The notes under the pieces are model-generated. The model was not told the origin of the DNA and ran no database searches. It saw nothing but the letters and a program-made list of their open reading frames with translations. A stretch of 64,000 nt of DNA, taken from positions 8,990,001 through 9,054,000 of the forward strand of contig OX335650.1 in NCBI GenBank assembly GCA_946894095.1. Direction: 5' to 3'. Made by a program: the position numbers and the translations under genes. Of this stretch, positions 10,881-21,475 are shown piece by piece. Positions within the stretch are counted from its first letter, which is position 1, and each line of letters begins with the position of its first letter. The DNA is from Incurvaria masculella (taxonomy: Eukaryota; Arthropoda; Insecta; Lepidoptera; Incurvariidae).

Positions 10881-11126
10881 GTGCATGTCGTAAGAGCCGA
10901 CTAAGGGATTCGACGTTCCTTACTTACTTACTAGGTAAGTAAGATAGGGTAGATTTCGCCCTGGTTTGTGCGGTGGTCAAAACGACAATAAAAATTGTCC
11001 TTGTTTCCCATCCAGTTCAATCTGTGCAATAAATGGAAGGTCCATGGCACCTAGTTTTCATGATGTGTGTTGGGCTAACATCATGACAGTATGTGTGGTG
11101 TCCCGTGTCCAGTCACATAAAAAAGC
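10881..11126 (+). mobile_element. SINE with third-type head
   Basis: GTGCATGTCGTAAGAGCCGA and CTAAGGGATTCG are followed by CTTACTTACTAGGT, TTTCCCATCCAGTTCAATC, ATGGAAGGTCCATGGCACC and CCGTGTCCAGTCACATAAA. This is the same head as at 7097-7361, on the same body as the tRNA-headed copies. The stretch 10450-10870 to its left holds only one repeat-like segment also seen near 16000. Confidence 0.7.
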
Positions 11127-11474
11127 GTGTGTGTGTATAATCTTACAGCCTGTGTTAGGAGGAGGCATTGATTACGAGAGGAAGGACTCTAGTAGAATTC
11201 AAATTAATGTGTATATGCAAGGTGGCGGAATTGGTCGCGAAACATCCAGCCCTGCAGTATGTAAGCAGTTCTTTTAAGAGCTTTATTTCTTTAATTAATG
11301 TATCCTTGCTTCACGGACACATTCTACATAAAATTCGTTGAAAAAGCGACTTGGTAAGTACGAAGAAGTATATTTCACAACAGTAAACAGAGTTAAATGC
11401 CAACTGTAACACTCAACGTGAGATAAATGCAACAGTAAATTGAAGAAAAGTGTCGTATGAAGTGTAGTTTTCCC

Positions 11475-11545
11475 ACGAGCGCCGCCGCGCGGCAGCAGCG
11501 TAGCGGCTCGTGCAGCCGCGCTATCGGCGACGCTCGTATCGTCGA
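11475..11545. other. Short GC-rich islet
   Basis: CACGAGCGCCGCCGCGCGG and CGGCTCGTGCAGCCGCGC stand out from AT-rich flanks. It is partly self-complementary (GAGCGCCG / CGGCTC). No function assigned. Confidence 0.3.
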
Positions 11546-11825
11546 ACAAATTGCTAACGAGTGCAGTATACAGGGTCAACACAATAATATAAGGCCACCC
11601 GATAAAAACTGTAGGCACGTCTGTCTGTGGCGGTACACTTGCAGACGGCGTTAACGGTGTCTCACTCAGGTTATTATTGGAGCGGCAGGTCGAGAGATTC
11701 GTCAGAGGACATAACGGTGAGCCGCCGAGGAGATAAACCTGGCGTTATGTCGCATGGTTACCACCAGCGAGGGCAGTAGAGATCGAAAATCATTCGTATG
11801 GCCGCAGCGAAGTCACGAGTTAAAT

Positions 11826-12212
11826 TGATGGCTACCACACAACTACCGTTATGATAATCGCCCAATTTCCCACATTCCCGATGGAATTAGGTGCCATGCC
11901 AGGACCTTCCCTTTATGAGCACGGCTACATTGATCTGGATGAAAAAACGGACAATTTTTCATTGCCGCTTCAATCTTAGCTTCATCCAATGCGGTGGTAC
12001 CAACCCGGGCGGGCTTAACCGTACGTAGTAGGGGAAGGAAATATACAGGTTTAGATGGGTTCCGAAGCATGGAACAGCTCGGATTCGTAACGAAATGCAC
12101 TTATTCAACTCAAGAAAAAGAAAGAAAGTGGTACATGACCAAGGCGAGGATTTGAACCCAGACCTCTCGCATGAAAGGCGAGTCCTCTAGCCCCTAGACC
12201 ACGAGCTGCACG
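11826..12212 (-). mobile_element. SINE, full length, tRNA-like head
   Basis: Read on the minus strand it starts GCAGCTCGTGGTCTAGGGG, an A-box-like segment, followed by GGTTCAAATCC, a B box; together they form an RNA polymerase III promoter of tRNA type. Then come CCACTTTCTTTC, AAGTGCATTTCGTTACGAAT, the GGTTCGGAATCCATGTAAAACTGTAG-equivalent body start (diverged), GGTGGTACCACCGCATTGG-like body and the CATGTAA end. Other copies with this head class are at 17043-17449 and 24515-24918. Confidence 0.8.
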
Positions 12213-12520
12213 CCTAGTTGGCCTGTAAAGTATCTACGTAACATCGAATCTTCGTTGCAATAAATAGCGTCCTGTGATATTTTTGCGTGTAATCGTGAAA
12301 GAAGATGTCGTTGGAACTCGAGAAAATAAGTAGTAAGCGAATTCGTAATTTAATTTACTCGCTGGCGCTATCGCCTTTGTGTGTAGAAGTGGCTACGCCA
12401 TCCCCATACGAACGAGTTTCGGTTGTTGCTCCCGTGCTTCCAAATTCTCAAAACATTCTCATGATCCATAACAAATCCATACCCATTTTCGAAGAACCCA
12501 TAAGCCCTGTCCTTTCGATA

Positions 12521-12808
12521 AAACCGGCCAAGTGCGAGTCGGACTCGCACACAAAGGGTTCCGTACCATGGTACAGGATTAAACACAAAAAAATCACGTT
12601 TTTTGTATGGGGCCCCCCTTTAATTCTTATTTTTTTTTATTTTACCTATTTGTTGTTATAGCGGCAAAAAAATACACACTCTGTGAAAAATTCATCTGCC
12701 TACGTATTACGGTTCATGAGATACAGCCCTGTGACAGACGGACGGACGGACGGACAGCGGAGGCTTAGTAATAGGGTTCCGTTTTAACCCTTTGGGTACG
12801 GAGCCCTA
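12521..12808 (-). mobile_element. (TCCG)n element, copy 3
   Basis: Reverse-oriented copy: AAACCGGCCAAGTGCGAGTC with the full hairpin at its left, (CGGA)n near 12737-12760, and GGGTACGGAGCCCTAA at its right end. Confidence 0.85.
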
Positions 12809-13280
12809 ATACCAATTTGGAGTGTGCACTCGTTTCACTATGAATGCCAGTTTCATCATGGCCCAGAAGATGTCCAGAAGCTATTGAACACTGTGGGTCT
12901 TCTTCCCTTCCAGCAGGCGGTAGGATTGGCACCACGTCAATGAAGTGTCCTAGAGATAGTTAGATTACTGCAATTTGTACATAGATTAATGCTATTCATG
13001 CTAAATAGATAGAAATGATCCCGCTTATTTTTATCTTCGCTCGATATATTTAAAGTATCAATGAAAAAATTATGACAAAATAACAAACCTGGCTAAGTTT
13101 CTTATTGGTTCTACTTCGCCAGAAGTAATCGAATCGGAACAAAAAGAAAAAAAATATGATACCGAGTGTGTAATTTAATTTGCAGCTAAATCCCAGGAAA
13201 AATAACGACCCACAACGCCGAACTGAATACGGAGGGCCCTCCAGCGCCACACCAAACCGGACGGCTGCTGTGCTGGTTAG

Positions 13281-14321
13281 TATCCGGTTTATTTGTATCA
13301 TTCGGTTTGGTCGAGTGCTTGCCCATACAGTCCACTGCTTGGCGTCAACATAATTTTGGACGTGGCGCTGCCAGCCTTCATATCCTCAACCCACTGCACA
13401 TCTGATCTCGTCGGTAGTATTCTTTCTCCGTCACTCTGTGACAACGAGACCATGTACGTGGGTGAGGCTATTGAGGCATGGACGTTGTTGTGTCCAGATG
13501 AACAAACGCCGGCATTCGTCAAAGTTCAAAAGAGCTGGGATAGACCTCTAATAAAAAAATCATTAAATACTCTCCTGCTCGAAGGTAGTGATACTGACCG
13601 CGCCCGCATACTTGCTGCTTCAAAACGGGAGTCCGGTGCCTGGATGGAAGCTTATCCATCTGCCCATCTTGGCACACTCTTTGACAATAACTCATTCCGT
13701 ATAGCCTTTTGCCTTCGCTTCGGAGCCAATATATGCGAGCCCCACACATGTGAGTGTGGCGCCGCCGTAGAGGCAACTGGCCACCACGGCTTATCGTGCC
13801 AAAGGAGTGCGGGCAGGTTTTCCCGGCACACAGCCCTCAATCAAATTTTGAAGCGCTCCTTGGCATCGGTCAATATCCCCAGTATCCTGGAACCGCCGGG
13901 AATCTTTAGGGACGACGGTAAGAGGCCCGACGGAATGAGTCTCCTACCGTGGAAGCAAGGCAAGGCCCTCATTTGGGACGCGACCTGCGTGGACACCCTC
14001 GCTCCGAGCCACATACAGGGCTCGAGTAGAGAGGCAGGTTTTGCGGCCGCAAAGGCCGAAAGTCATAAACATCGCAAGTATAGTAATTGCTCGGCGAACT
14101 ATGAACTTTCGGTCTTTGCGGTTGAGACACTTGGCCCTTGGAGCGAGGACGCAGTCGCGCTTTCTACCGACATCGAAAAACTATTGATAGAAGCTTCGGG
14201 CGACCTTCGAGCAGGAGCGTTCTTTAAGCAGCGCATAAGCCAGGCGATACAGCGGGGAAACGCTGCCTCTGTTATGGGGACAATGTCATCGGTCCCCATG
14301 GAAGAATATTTTAATTTGTGA
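13281..14321 (+). CDS. Retrotransposon polymerase C-terminus: RT end, zinc knuckle and restriction-like endonuclease
   Basis: The frame is open from just after a TAG at 13278 to the stop at 14319-14321, with no internal stops; no start codon fits, so it is a 5'-truncated product. Numbered from codon 13293, residues 11-40 (LLGVNIILDVALPAFISS) resemble the segment after the RT palm in LINE-like polymerases. C153, C155, H164/H165 and C169 form a zinc-knuckle pattern, followed by GR..RH..LN at 174-183. RPDG (211-214) and ALIWDATCVD (225-234) match the RPD-x(14-15)-D pattern of the R2-type restriction-like endonuclease. The tail contains FAVETLGPW and QRISQAIQRGNAASVMG. I recall very similar proteins annotated as mobile-element polymerases in invertebrates. 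An AATAAA lies near 14358. The palm domain with YADD is not found upstream. It is the only long undamaged coding frame in the window. Confidence 0.7.
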   Translation, partial: YPVYLYHSVWSSACPYSPLLGVNIILDVALPAFISSTHCTSDLVGSILSPSLCDNETMYVGEAIEAWTLLCPDEQTPAFVKVQKSWDRPLIKKSLNTLLLEGSDTDRARILAASKRESGAWMEAYPSAHLGTLFDNNSFRIAFCLRFGANICEPHTCECGAAVEATGHHGLSCQRSAGRFSRHTALNQILKRSLASVNIPSILEPPGIFRDDGKRPDGMSLLPWKQGKALIWDATCVDTLAPSHIQGSSREAGFAAAKAESHKHRKYSNCSANYELSVFAVETLGPWSEDAVALSTDIEKLLIEASGDLRAGAFFKQRISQAIQRGNAASVMGTMSSVPMEEYFNL

Positions 14322-15004
14322 TTATGATTTTAATTTTTAGTTTCTTAACATTTTATCAAATAAATTTTCATTCTACCTTAAAAAATTTTAAATTTAATGG
14401 ACGAAATAAAGAAACAGAAACGGAAACAAGTTAGCGTAGTTTAGCCTTTGATAAGTTTGATAGGAGACTCTGCGAAATTGTAAGAAACTCGTATGAGCAG
14501 AAGTGACGCCTCAGTGTTTTATCATCGGGGTTTAAAAACACTGGGCGAGGTCCATTTTACATAATGGTAACTTTGAAATAGATTTTTCAAAATTTAAACA
14601 TTCAAATTTATTTTAATCTAGGTTAGGTTCATGCACCCGAACGGATCCCGGTAAAATGTTGTTTCACCTTCGTGGGCGTGTTATTCAATTAAAAAAGTCT
14701 GGCTATCGACAACAGCGCCACCTACCGGGTCCAACTATAGATAAGAACCTAACTCGGACTTTAACGAATATTTGAAAGAAAATTTGAGCTGTTTTCGACT
14801 TAGTTTCGATTTATTTCGATGATATTATAGGGGCCCTACCCCATGGGGTCCGCGGGTTCTGTTAGATGTAGTGCGCTGATCGAATCCGCGGATCTATTAG
14901 TTTGTGACTTCGATAGTTAGACTACCAAAAGTGAAAAAATAGATATGAAATGATATAATAAATAATGCAGAACAATAATTCATAATGTACACATCTAACG
15001 TCAT

Positions 15005-15210
15005 ATTAATTTGAGTTTCAGCGACATCTACATTTTAAGCATTGTAATCAGATTTTGAAAATAATCTGAAAAAGTATTGGTCGTGACATTCGTCGGAAGC
15101 AGGACCTGCTTCCTGCTTCCGACGAATGTCACGACCAATACTTTTTCAGATTATTTTCAAAATCTGATTACAATGCTTAAAATGTAGATGTCGCTGAAAC
15201 TCAAATTAAT
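15005..15210. repeat. Perfect inverted repeat, 99-bp arms, 8-bp spacer
   Basis: Left arm 15005-15103 and right arm 15112-15210 are exact reverse complements by my reading; the spacer is ACCTGCTT. The right-arm sequence also occurs once as a single diverged copy at 25431-25509, so the palindrome is an inverted duplication of a dispersed repeat. It would extrude or fold into a very stable hairpin. Confidence 0.9.
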
Positions 15211-15474
15211 GAGATAACGGTAATGTCGTATCCATTAAATACATAAATTATCTAACGTCATAGTTTCAGTATGTTTTAAGTAATATCATGATATTATGAA
15301 CATTACGAGGGAATCGTTCAAATCGATTTTCGTTCAATACATGCATATTTTATCTGATTTTCTAGATACCAATAAAAACCTGGGCATTTGGGGACCGGTG
15401 TTGCCATGAAGTGCAATCAATAATTCTTGCGCAAGTATTTTTATTTCAACATTTTCTAAACACTCAATGAAGTT

Positions 15475-15660
15475 TAGCGAGCGGTGCAGCAGGTGGAACG
15501 TTGAGCTCGCAGCGCCAGGAGCGGACGGCGGGGGGGGGGGGGGGCGGGGGAGGGGCGGCCCCGCAGGAAACAGGAAGTCCACTAACCGCGTGCTTCCGCT
15601 CCCATTCCGCCCGCTGCCGCCTCTACCGCGCGGGCGCAGCGCACACTTCTCTACGTCAAC
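15475..15660. other. GC-rich islet with long poly-G, ETS site and shared 12-mer
   Basis: Contains about 14 consecutive G from ~15531 extended by GCGGGGGAGGGGCGG (G-quadruplex potential), CAGGAAGTCC at 15571-15580, and GCGCGGGCGCAG at 15628-15639. That 12-mer recurs exactly in three other islets (20418, 25330, 36141 minus). Frames through it are low-complexity. A regulatory role is inferred. Confidence 0.5.
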
Positions 15661-16345
15661 GCGTTTCACTTCACAATTTGAGGAGTACACTTCTTCATTT
15701 CCGGTTTAGAGTCTAGCACAATATTAAAGCACCTTCATATGTGTGAGGGGGCAGAAAGATCATTGTCAATTTTTAATAGGTTAGATAAATGAAAAATATT
15801 ATTTTTCTTTTTTGTTACAAATTTTATTCAAATTCAATTGTTTATGTAAATTTGGTTTTAATCTTTGCTAAATATAGAATTTTATGGATTTGTAATTATG
15901 AGGAAAAAAAATTAAAAAAACTATATTTAAATAATCTACGGAAATCCTTTATTACAAGGGACATTGACTTTTGAGGAATGTGACATGTATGTTTGTATAA
16001 TCGACAGTGAAGCAAGGACACATTAATTAAAGAAAGAGCCCAGTGAATTTACTGCAAGGTTGACCCGAACCCGCAAAACATACCATTCGCGGTTATTAAG
16101 AAAGTCCACTTGGACCTAAACTTGGATGAAGCAGTTTTGATGGCTACTTTAATCACTGGCACCACTTAATTCTGGATGACAGCTTTCAATGACATTTTCT
16201 TGGATCTTGTATAACTTTTCATAGCCTACTTGAATGTCAATATGACTAAAAAAATTGCGTCCAGTGCAAACACTACAGACCTGGCATGAACATGCTGTGC
16301 TTGCAAAACAGTGGCACCCTGCAGCAACAACTCTTTAACGATTGA

Positions 16346-16567
16346 AAAAAAACTGGCCAAGTGCTAGTTGGACTCGCACACCCCTGTCCATACCATCGTA
16401 CAAGATTTTTATAATTTTTATTATTTTGAAATTTACCTATTTAATAAATAAAATACACGCGGATAAATAAAATATATACACTCTGAAAATTTCGGTCGGA
16501 CGGACGGACGGACAACGAAGGCTTAGTAATAGGGTTCCATTGGCACCCTTTGGGTACGGAACCCTAA
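16346..16567 (-). mobile_element. (TCCG)n element, copy 4
   Basis: Minus-strand copy with a decayed hairpin (AGTGCTAGTTGGACTCGCAC), an internal deletion next to (CGGA)n, and the end GGGTACGGAACCCTAAAA. It lies 60 bases from copy 5 in the opposite orientation. Confidence 0.8.
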
Positions 16568-16627
16568 AACAGGCAGCACCGGAGGCAGCGATTCAGTTGA
16601 CTTACGAATTCGCACTACTGATTTTTA

Positions 16628-16859
16628 GACGGAACCCTATTACTAAGCCTCCGCTGTCCGTCCGTCCGTCTGTCACAGGGCTGTATATCATGAAACGTAA
16701 TAGTTAGGCAGCTGAGATTTTCACACAGTATGTATTTATTTTGCCGCTAAAACAAAAAATAGGTAAAATAAAAATAAAATAAAAAAACAAAGTGTTTTTT
16801 TTTGTTACACAACAAACAATTCGTTAGCGAGTCCGACTCGGACTTGGCCGGTTTTTTTT
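16628..16859 (+). mobile_element. (TCCG)n element, copy 5, 5' truncated
   Basis: Begins inside the element at ACGGAACCCTATTACTAAGC, keeps a short TCCG tract and ends GAGTCCGACTCGGACTTGGC with CCGGTTTT. Confidence 0.8.
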
Positions 16860-17042
16860 CAAGTTCTAACGACAAGTAATTTTGCCGCTTTTTATTTCAA
16901 CAAACATTTGATGTAAGCGAACTAACTACAGTTAGACGTTTTCCACTGACTCGTGGGTACGCCCCGCCCGGCGGCCCGCCGCCGCCATACGAATGAGTTT
17001 CGATCGCTACTCCTCGTCCTTCCATGCTCGCCGAAAAAACTG

Positions 17043-17449
17043 CTTTTTTTTATGCGACCTTACATGGATGGCTAATACCACACAACTACCGTTATGATAT
17101 TAGCCCAATACACCACATTCCCGAAGGAATTTGGTGCCATGCCAGGACTTTCCCTTTATGAGCGCGGCTACATTGAACTGGATGGAAAACACTGACAATT
17201 TTTCATTGCAGCTTCGACCATCTTTTCATCCAATGCGATGGCACCAACCCGGGCGGGATTAAACCCTACCACCTAGTAGGGGAAGGAGACCTACAGTTTT
17301 ACATGGATTCCGAACCATGGAGCAACTCGCATTCGTGACGAAATGCACTTATCGAACTCAGAAAGAGAAACAAAGTGGTGCATGTCGGAATTGAACTCAG
17401 ACCTCTGGTACGCTAGGCCAGTCCCCGCGCCACTAGGCTACGTGCTGCT
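17043..17449 (-). mobile_element. SINE, full length, tRNA-like head
   Basis: On the minus strand the head reads ACGTAGCCTAGTGGCGCGGG, with TAGCCTAGTGG fitting a tRNA A box, and GAGTTCAATTCC ~35 bases on fitting a B box. Then TTTCTCTTTCTGAGTTCG, AAGTGCATTTCGTCACGAAT and the shared body (GGAATCCATGTAAAACTGTA, CTACTAGGTGGTAGGGTTT, CATCCAGTTCAATG) to the A-rich end at 17043. It is among the best preserved copies. Confidence 0.85.
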
Positions 17450-17639
17450 CTAATGTGTCGACTGGTATCAAGTGAACTTTTAGCAAATCTACTTTGATGA
17501 AGTGGTCTAGATTTCACTGTGTCAACAACGCTCAAGATTTGGTCTTTATGTAATTTTTTTAAATATATTTTTGAATGCGAAGCAAAGGCCGCATCTCGCT
17601 CCAGGACTATGCTTCTACATCAAGTGTGGTTTTATTCGA

Positions 17640-17735
17640 GCGAGCGACGATGAGACGCCGAGGAGGCGACGCGCGTGACGAGCCACCGGGACCTCCGCCG
17701 GGAGGCTCCTCAGATAGGAATGCTCCCTTCCCAAG
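17640..17735. other. Short GC-rich islet
   Basis: GCGACGATGAGACGCCGAGG and CGGGACCTCCGCCGGGAGGC form a compact GC-rich patch containing a small GGCTCC/GGAGGC palindrome. No function recognised; the flanks 17460-17640 and 17740-18100 show nothing identifiable. Confidence 0.3.
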
Positions 17736-18109
17736 ATGTTCGGAAAGCAGTGCGAAGTAATTTACTGGAAATGATGTACGGTCGGCAACACAGTGAATGT
17801 CACACTCAGTTCTAGCTACGTGGCGGAGAGACAACGTAAACAGACTGGGTTCGCGTGTACTGTAAAACATTATATGGATCGACGTTTAAAGTGTGAGGTT
17901 TATCTTGTCGCCGACAGTACAGTGGAGGACACGTAAATGAATACAGCTGAATCGAGAGAAATCCTCCAGAGGACTTACCAATATATGTACCATAACATTA
18001 TATCCCGCCCGCTATTCTCATTATCTTGTTCACACCTCTACTTTGTTTTCAATATATTTATTTTTTATCGTATTTATCGGTCTTAGGTAGGTCACAAAGT
18101 AATCTTGTA

Positions 18110-18567
18110 TTAAGGTGGCCCATCCCGCTCATCTCCCCATACAAAAGGGGAAAGAAGATCACGCCCATATTTCTTGTCAGAGGTGCAACATTTTGCTCAA
18201 AATAGCTTTATTTGATCGAACTATATGTCTGATGACCGTTAGCATTGTAAAATTGTGTTTGGTTTCTAAGTTATAAGGTCCGTAAATTCGCATTTTTCGC
18301 GCGTTTCATACAATAACTTTGGAGGTGGATTACGCAATGATAAAGTGAGAACATCTTAAAAAGATTAGTCATCAGACATAGCTTATTTAATCAAGATTTA
18401 TAATCAATTTGGTTTTTGTTCGATTTTTTACTACAGCATTTTTTAACTATCTTCCTCATCACGGAGCCTGTCTTATTCTTTGAAACAGAGAAGGTCCCAG
18501 AGCGCAACAGCACGGTTTTGTACGGTGCCCGCGAATGAGTTAGGCCCGCCGGGTTGGGCCACCTTAA
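18110..18567. mobile_element. TTAA-bounded non-autonomous DNA element
   Basis: TTAA at 18110-18113 is followed by GGTGGCCCATCCCG, and CGGGTTGGGCCACC is followed by TTAA at 18564-18567: inverted termini of about 14 bp with one mismatch, bounded by the tetranucleotide that piggyBac-type transposases duplicate. Inner arms also mirror each other (GTCTGATGACCGTTAG versus ATTAGTCATCAGAC). No transposase is present. Confidence 0.7.
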
Positions 18568-18892
18568 ATACAAATAAGAATTCGTAACTTAGCCCCAATT
18601 GCACGAAGCGACAGCCGAGTTAATCAATGTTTAAACACGTCCCTTTTAGTGAACCGCACGGAGTTGCTTCCATACTGTCCATACAAAGTGACATGTTTAA
18701 TCATAGTTTGACGTTGATTTTGATTGTTTGTGCTTTCGTGCACTCGGCCCTTAGTAAGGCATCCCCTAACCGCCACACGTTGGAACTACATACCTTTTCC
18801 TTGAAAATTCCAATGCCGTTGCGGAGCAGTTTGCGTTTCCGGTGATGCGCTCCGTACATAACATATGGATGTAACTAGTGATATAATAGCCG

Positions 18893-19010
18893 TATACCAT
18901 GCGAAGGAAGAGCAACAATTACCATGCGAAGAAAAGGCTACAAATACCACGCGAACAAAAATATATAAATACCATTAGAAGAAAAAGCTCAAATACAACT
19001 CAAAAACATA
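18893..19010 (+). repeat. Degenerate ~27-bp tandem repeat
   Basis: Four units based on TACCATGCGAAGAAAAGGCT and CAAA, progressively diverged (ATACCACGCGAACAAAAATA, ATACCATTAGAAGAAAAAGC). Confidence 0.6.
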
Positions 19011-19670
19011 CCCAGTCCAACGACGCCCATGGGCATTCGAATTTTTTCAGAGGCTGCGAATGATATAAGTATCCTATTCATTATTTTTTAAATCCTTTAA
19101 ATCAGTTTTAGACTGGTCGAGTGGACGAGACTGGACCCAGAATGAAAGAAACACTCAATTTGAATTTCGACTGCCTGTACACCGAAAAATAATATAGCTA
19201 TTGTAAGTGATATGCGTTAATATTTTAATATTATTGCGCATGCGCGCTCAGTAGGATGTACGTACAGGGACTCAATTACTTTCAGGAGTAAACAGTAACT
19301 CTGCTTCGTTTTTGGTTCCCGACTCCCAGCGTCGACCTCGCATGGGGGGTGGAGCGCGGAGACGACTCACCGAAGCATAGAGGAGACCGGATAGATCTTC
19401 ATGGCCAGTGAGCATGGAAGGTCGGGTGTAGAAACCAACGAAGAGAAAGGGAGGAGAAACGGCATGCGCGCGATATCGCGCCTCCCCGATATGTTCAAAA
19501 TGGCCATATAGTTGTAAGGGAATCCGGCCGCGTGGTCGAAACATCGCCACCACGCGCGAATACGCCCTAAAATCGCGTTCGTCAAGTCAGTTCCCAACCA
19601 CACAAACCCTCCAATATGTCTGCGACTATGTTTGCATGTGGCATGTACGTTTAACTTGGATGGGTAATTT

Positions 19671-19944
19671 CACCCTTTGGGTACGGAACCCTATTACTAA
19701 GCCTCCGCTGTCCGTCCGTCCGTCCGTCCGTCCGTCTGTCACGGGGCTGTATTTCATGGACCATAATAGGTAGGCAGCTGAAATTTTCACAGAGTGTGTA
19801 TTTATTTGCCGCTATAACAACAAATAGGTAAAATAAAAAATATATAAAAATTAAAGGGGCCCCGTACAAAAAACGTGATTTTTTTGGTGTTGATGTTACG
19901 GAACCCTTCGTGTGCAAGTCCGACTCGCACATGCCCGGTTTTTA
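19671..19944 (+). mobile_element. (TCCG)n element, copy 6
   Basis: Begins CACCCTTTGGGTACGGAACC, so its 5' tip is rearranged, then ACCCTATTACTAAGCCTCCG, five to six TCCG units, the GCAGCTGAAATTTTCACAG block and a slightly decayed terminal hairpin. Confidence 0.8.
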
Positions 19945-20003
19945 AAAATTGGAGACGGCGGGTCCCATACTAGGCGCGCTCAATGCCATATCTGTTCCCT
20001 CAT

Positions 20004-20226
20004 TAGGGTTCCCTACCCAAAGGGTGCCAACGGAACCCTATTACTAAGTCTCCGCTGTCCGTCCGTCGGTCCGTCAGTCACAGGGCTGTAACTCATGAAC
20101 AGCAATAGGTAGTCAGCTGAAATTTCCACAGAGTGTGTATTTATTTTGCCCTGTGACAGACGGACGGACAGATAGCGGAGTCTTAGTAATAGGGTTACGT
20201 TGGCACCCTTTGGGTACAAAACCCTA
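20004..20226. mobile_element. (TCCG)n element foldback: two 5' halves head to head
   Basis: Positions 20004-20150 read as the forward 5' half up to TTTATTTTGCC; from 20151 the sequence continues CTGTGACAGACGGACGG, the reverse complement of the same half, ending GGGTACAAAACCCT. The 3' half with the terminal hairpin is absent, so the whole is an inverted repeat of ~75-bp arms around a ~70-bp loop. Confidence 0.75.
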
Positions 20227-20309
20227 AAAAAGTGAGTGTGACTCGCGCGAGAGCTTTTGCGGTGCATGAAAAATGTGTCTGGACAGCTCGCTGCTTCATG
20301 CAGAAGAGT

Positions 20310-20480
20310 ATGGCGGCAATCTGGGCCCGGAAGTGCGTAATGGAACCGACCGGTGGGGAGGGTAGAGGCGAGGCGGGCGGGGGGGGGGGGGGGGGCGGAC
20401 CGCACCATGTGTCGAAGGCGCGGGCGCAGCGCGACAACAAGTGTAGAGTCGATCTTTCATGCGCCCATGCGACCGAGCGA
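20310..20480. other. GC-rich islet with ETS site, poly-G and shared 12-mer
   Basis: CCCGGAAGTGCG at 20327-20338 is a perfect ETS-type site. A run of ~16 G lies near 20380, and GCGCGGGCGCAGCGC at 20418-20432 shares 15 bases with the islet at 15.6 kb. No recognisable protein. Confidence 0.5.
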
Positions 20481-21159
20481 CCCTTCCCACTGTTGGCCGG
20501 TACTTAGCTATTTTGGTCTCCCTGCATCAAAGTACTCCTGCGAGTTGGCTAATGAAAAAGTTTGATATCCGAACAGATACTGTGCTACCAATTATGTACA
20601 TTTTTGCTGTGTTAACATGATTTGCGCTAAGTTAGATTCTGAAATTGGTTAATTATTGGTTAGCATGATACGTTTTTGTATACTTTACTAAAAATCTAAT
20701 GCGTCAAGTTTGTTGTTACATTGATTCAGAAATATTAAAATTAATGGACTGGTAATAGAATGGAACTTGCCATACTAAATCAATGTCAATGATAAAATTG
20801 CTGAAAACATTCAAACCAATTAGTTTTTTTTTTGCATGAATCTACAAACATCAAACTTCCATTTTACATACAGCTAATGGCGCGCGTAGTCGACGGTACT
20901 TAGCCACTATGGCCTCGTTATATGGAGCTTGCAAACACTCGGTGACGCGGTTGCCATTATTTTTTTAACTTTCTCGCATTAATCGTTCCTGAAGACCAAC
21001 TAACGGTCCCGACCGTCGTAACCATTAGTTATTTTTAATTTCTTAAATGTGGACGAAATATGTGGATTCTTTATGCAGTTCAATTAAACTCTCTCAGGTA
21101 ACAGAAAAAGATCCCCGCCAGGTGTTTTCACAGTATCCACGGAATAAGTATCCAACTAC

Positions 21160-21475
21160 ACAATGGCGGGTTCCATTCATTCTATCCCCTCCCCTCGTGC
21201 GAGGGAAACGGGAATCGAAACAAACCGAAGGAGTCCGAGTCCCGCACCGCCGAGTGTGTCCGCATCCATTCACACGCGCCCATTCGGCGGCCGCGACAGT
21301 CGCCCCACAAAAAAATACGACCCTCCGCCGCTGCACATGCGCCCGATCCATTGATCGACCGGAAGTGCGCCGATGAATGAACCGCTCCCCGCGCCGCCGC
21401 CCGCACTTCCGGCCGCCGTCCCGCTCGGCGGCGGCGCGCGCGAACGGGACGGCGCGAGCGAGCGGCCGACGCGTT
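21160..21475. other. GC-rich islet with two perfect ETS-type sites
   Basis: The longest islet here. CCGGAAGTG spans 21359-21367 and its reverse CACTTCCGG spans 21404-21412, facing each other about 40 bases apart. The block ends in GGCGGCGGCGCGCGCG. A good splice donor (AAGGTAGGT, near 21520) follows some 45 bases later. No gene product recognised. Confidence 0.5.

Noticed and set aside
12147..12212. A real tRNA gene on the minus strand
   Set aside because: A and B boxes are present, but the acceptor stem and anticodon arm do not close; it is the head of a SINE.
18221..18245. Second hammerhead core (CTGATGA)
   Set aside because: No GAAA strand or stem II follows; the string belongs to the inner arm of a TTAA element.
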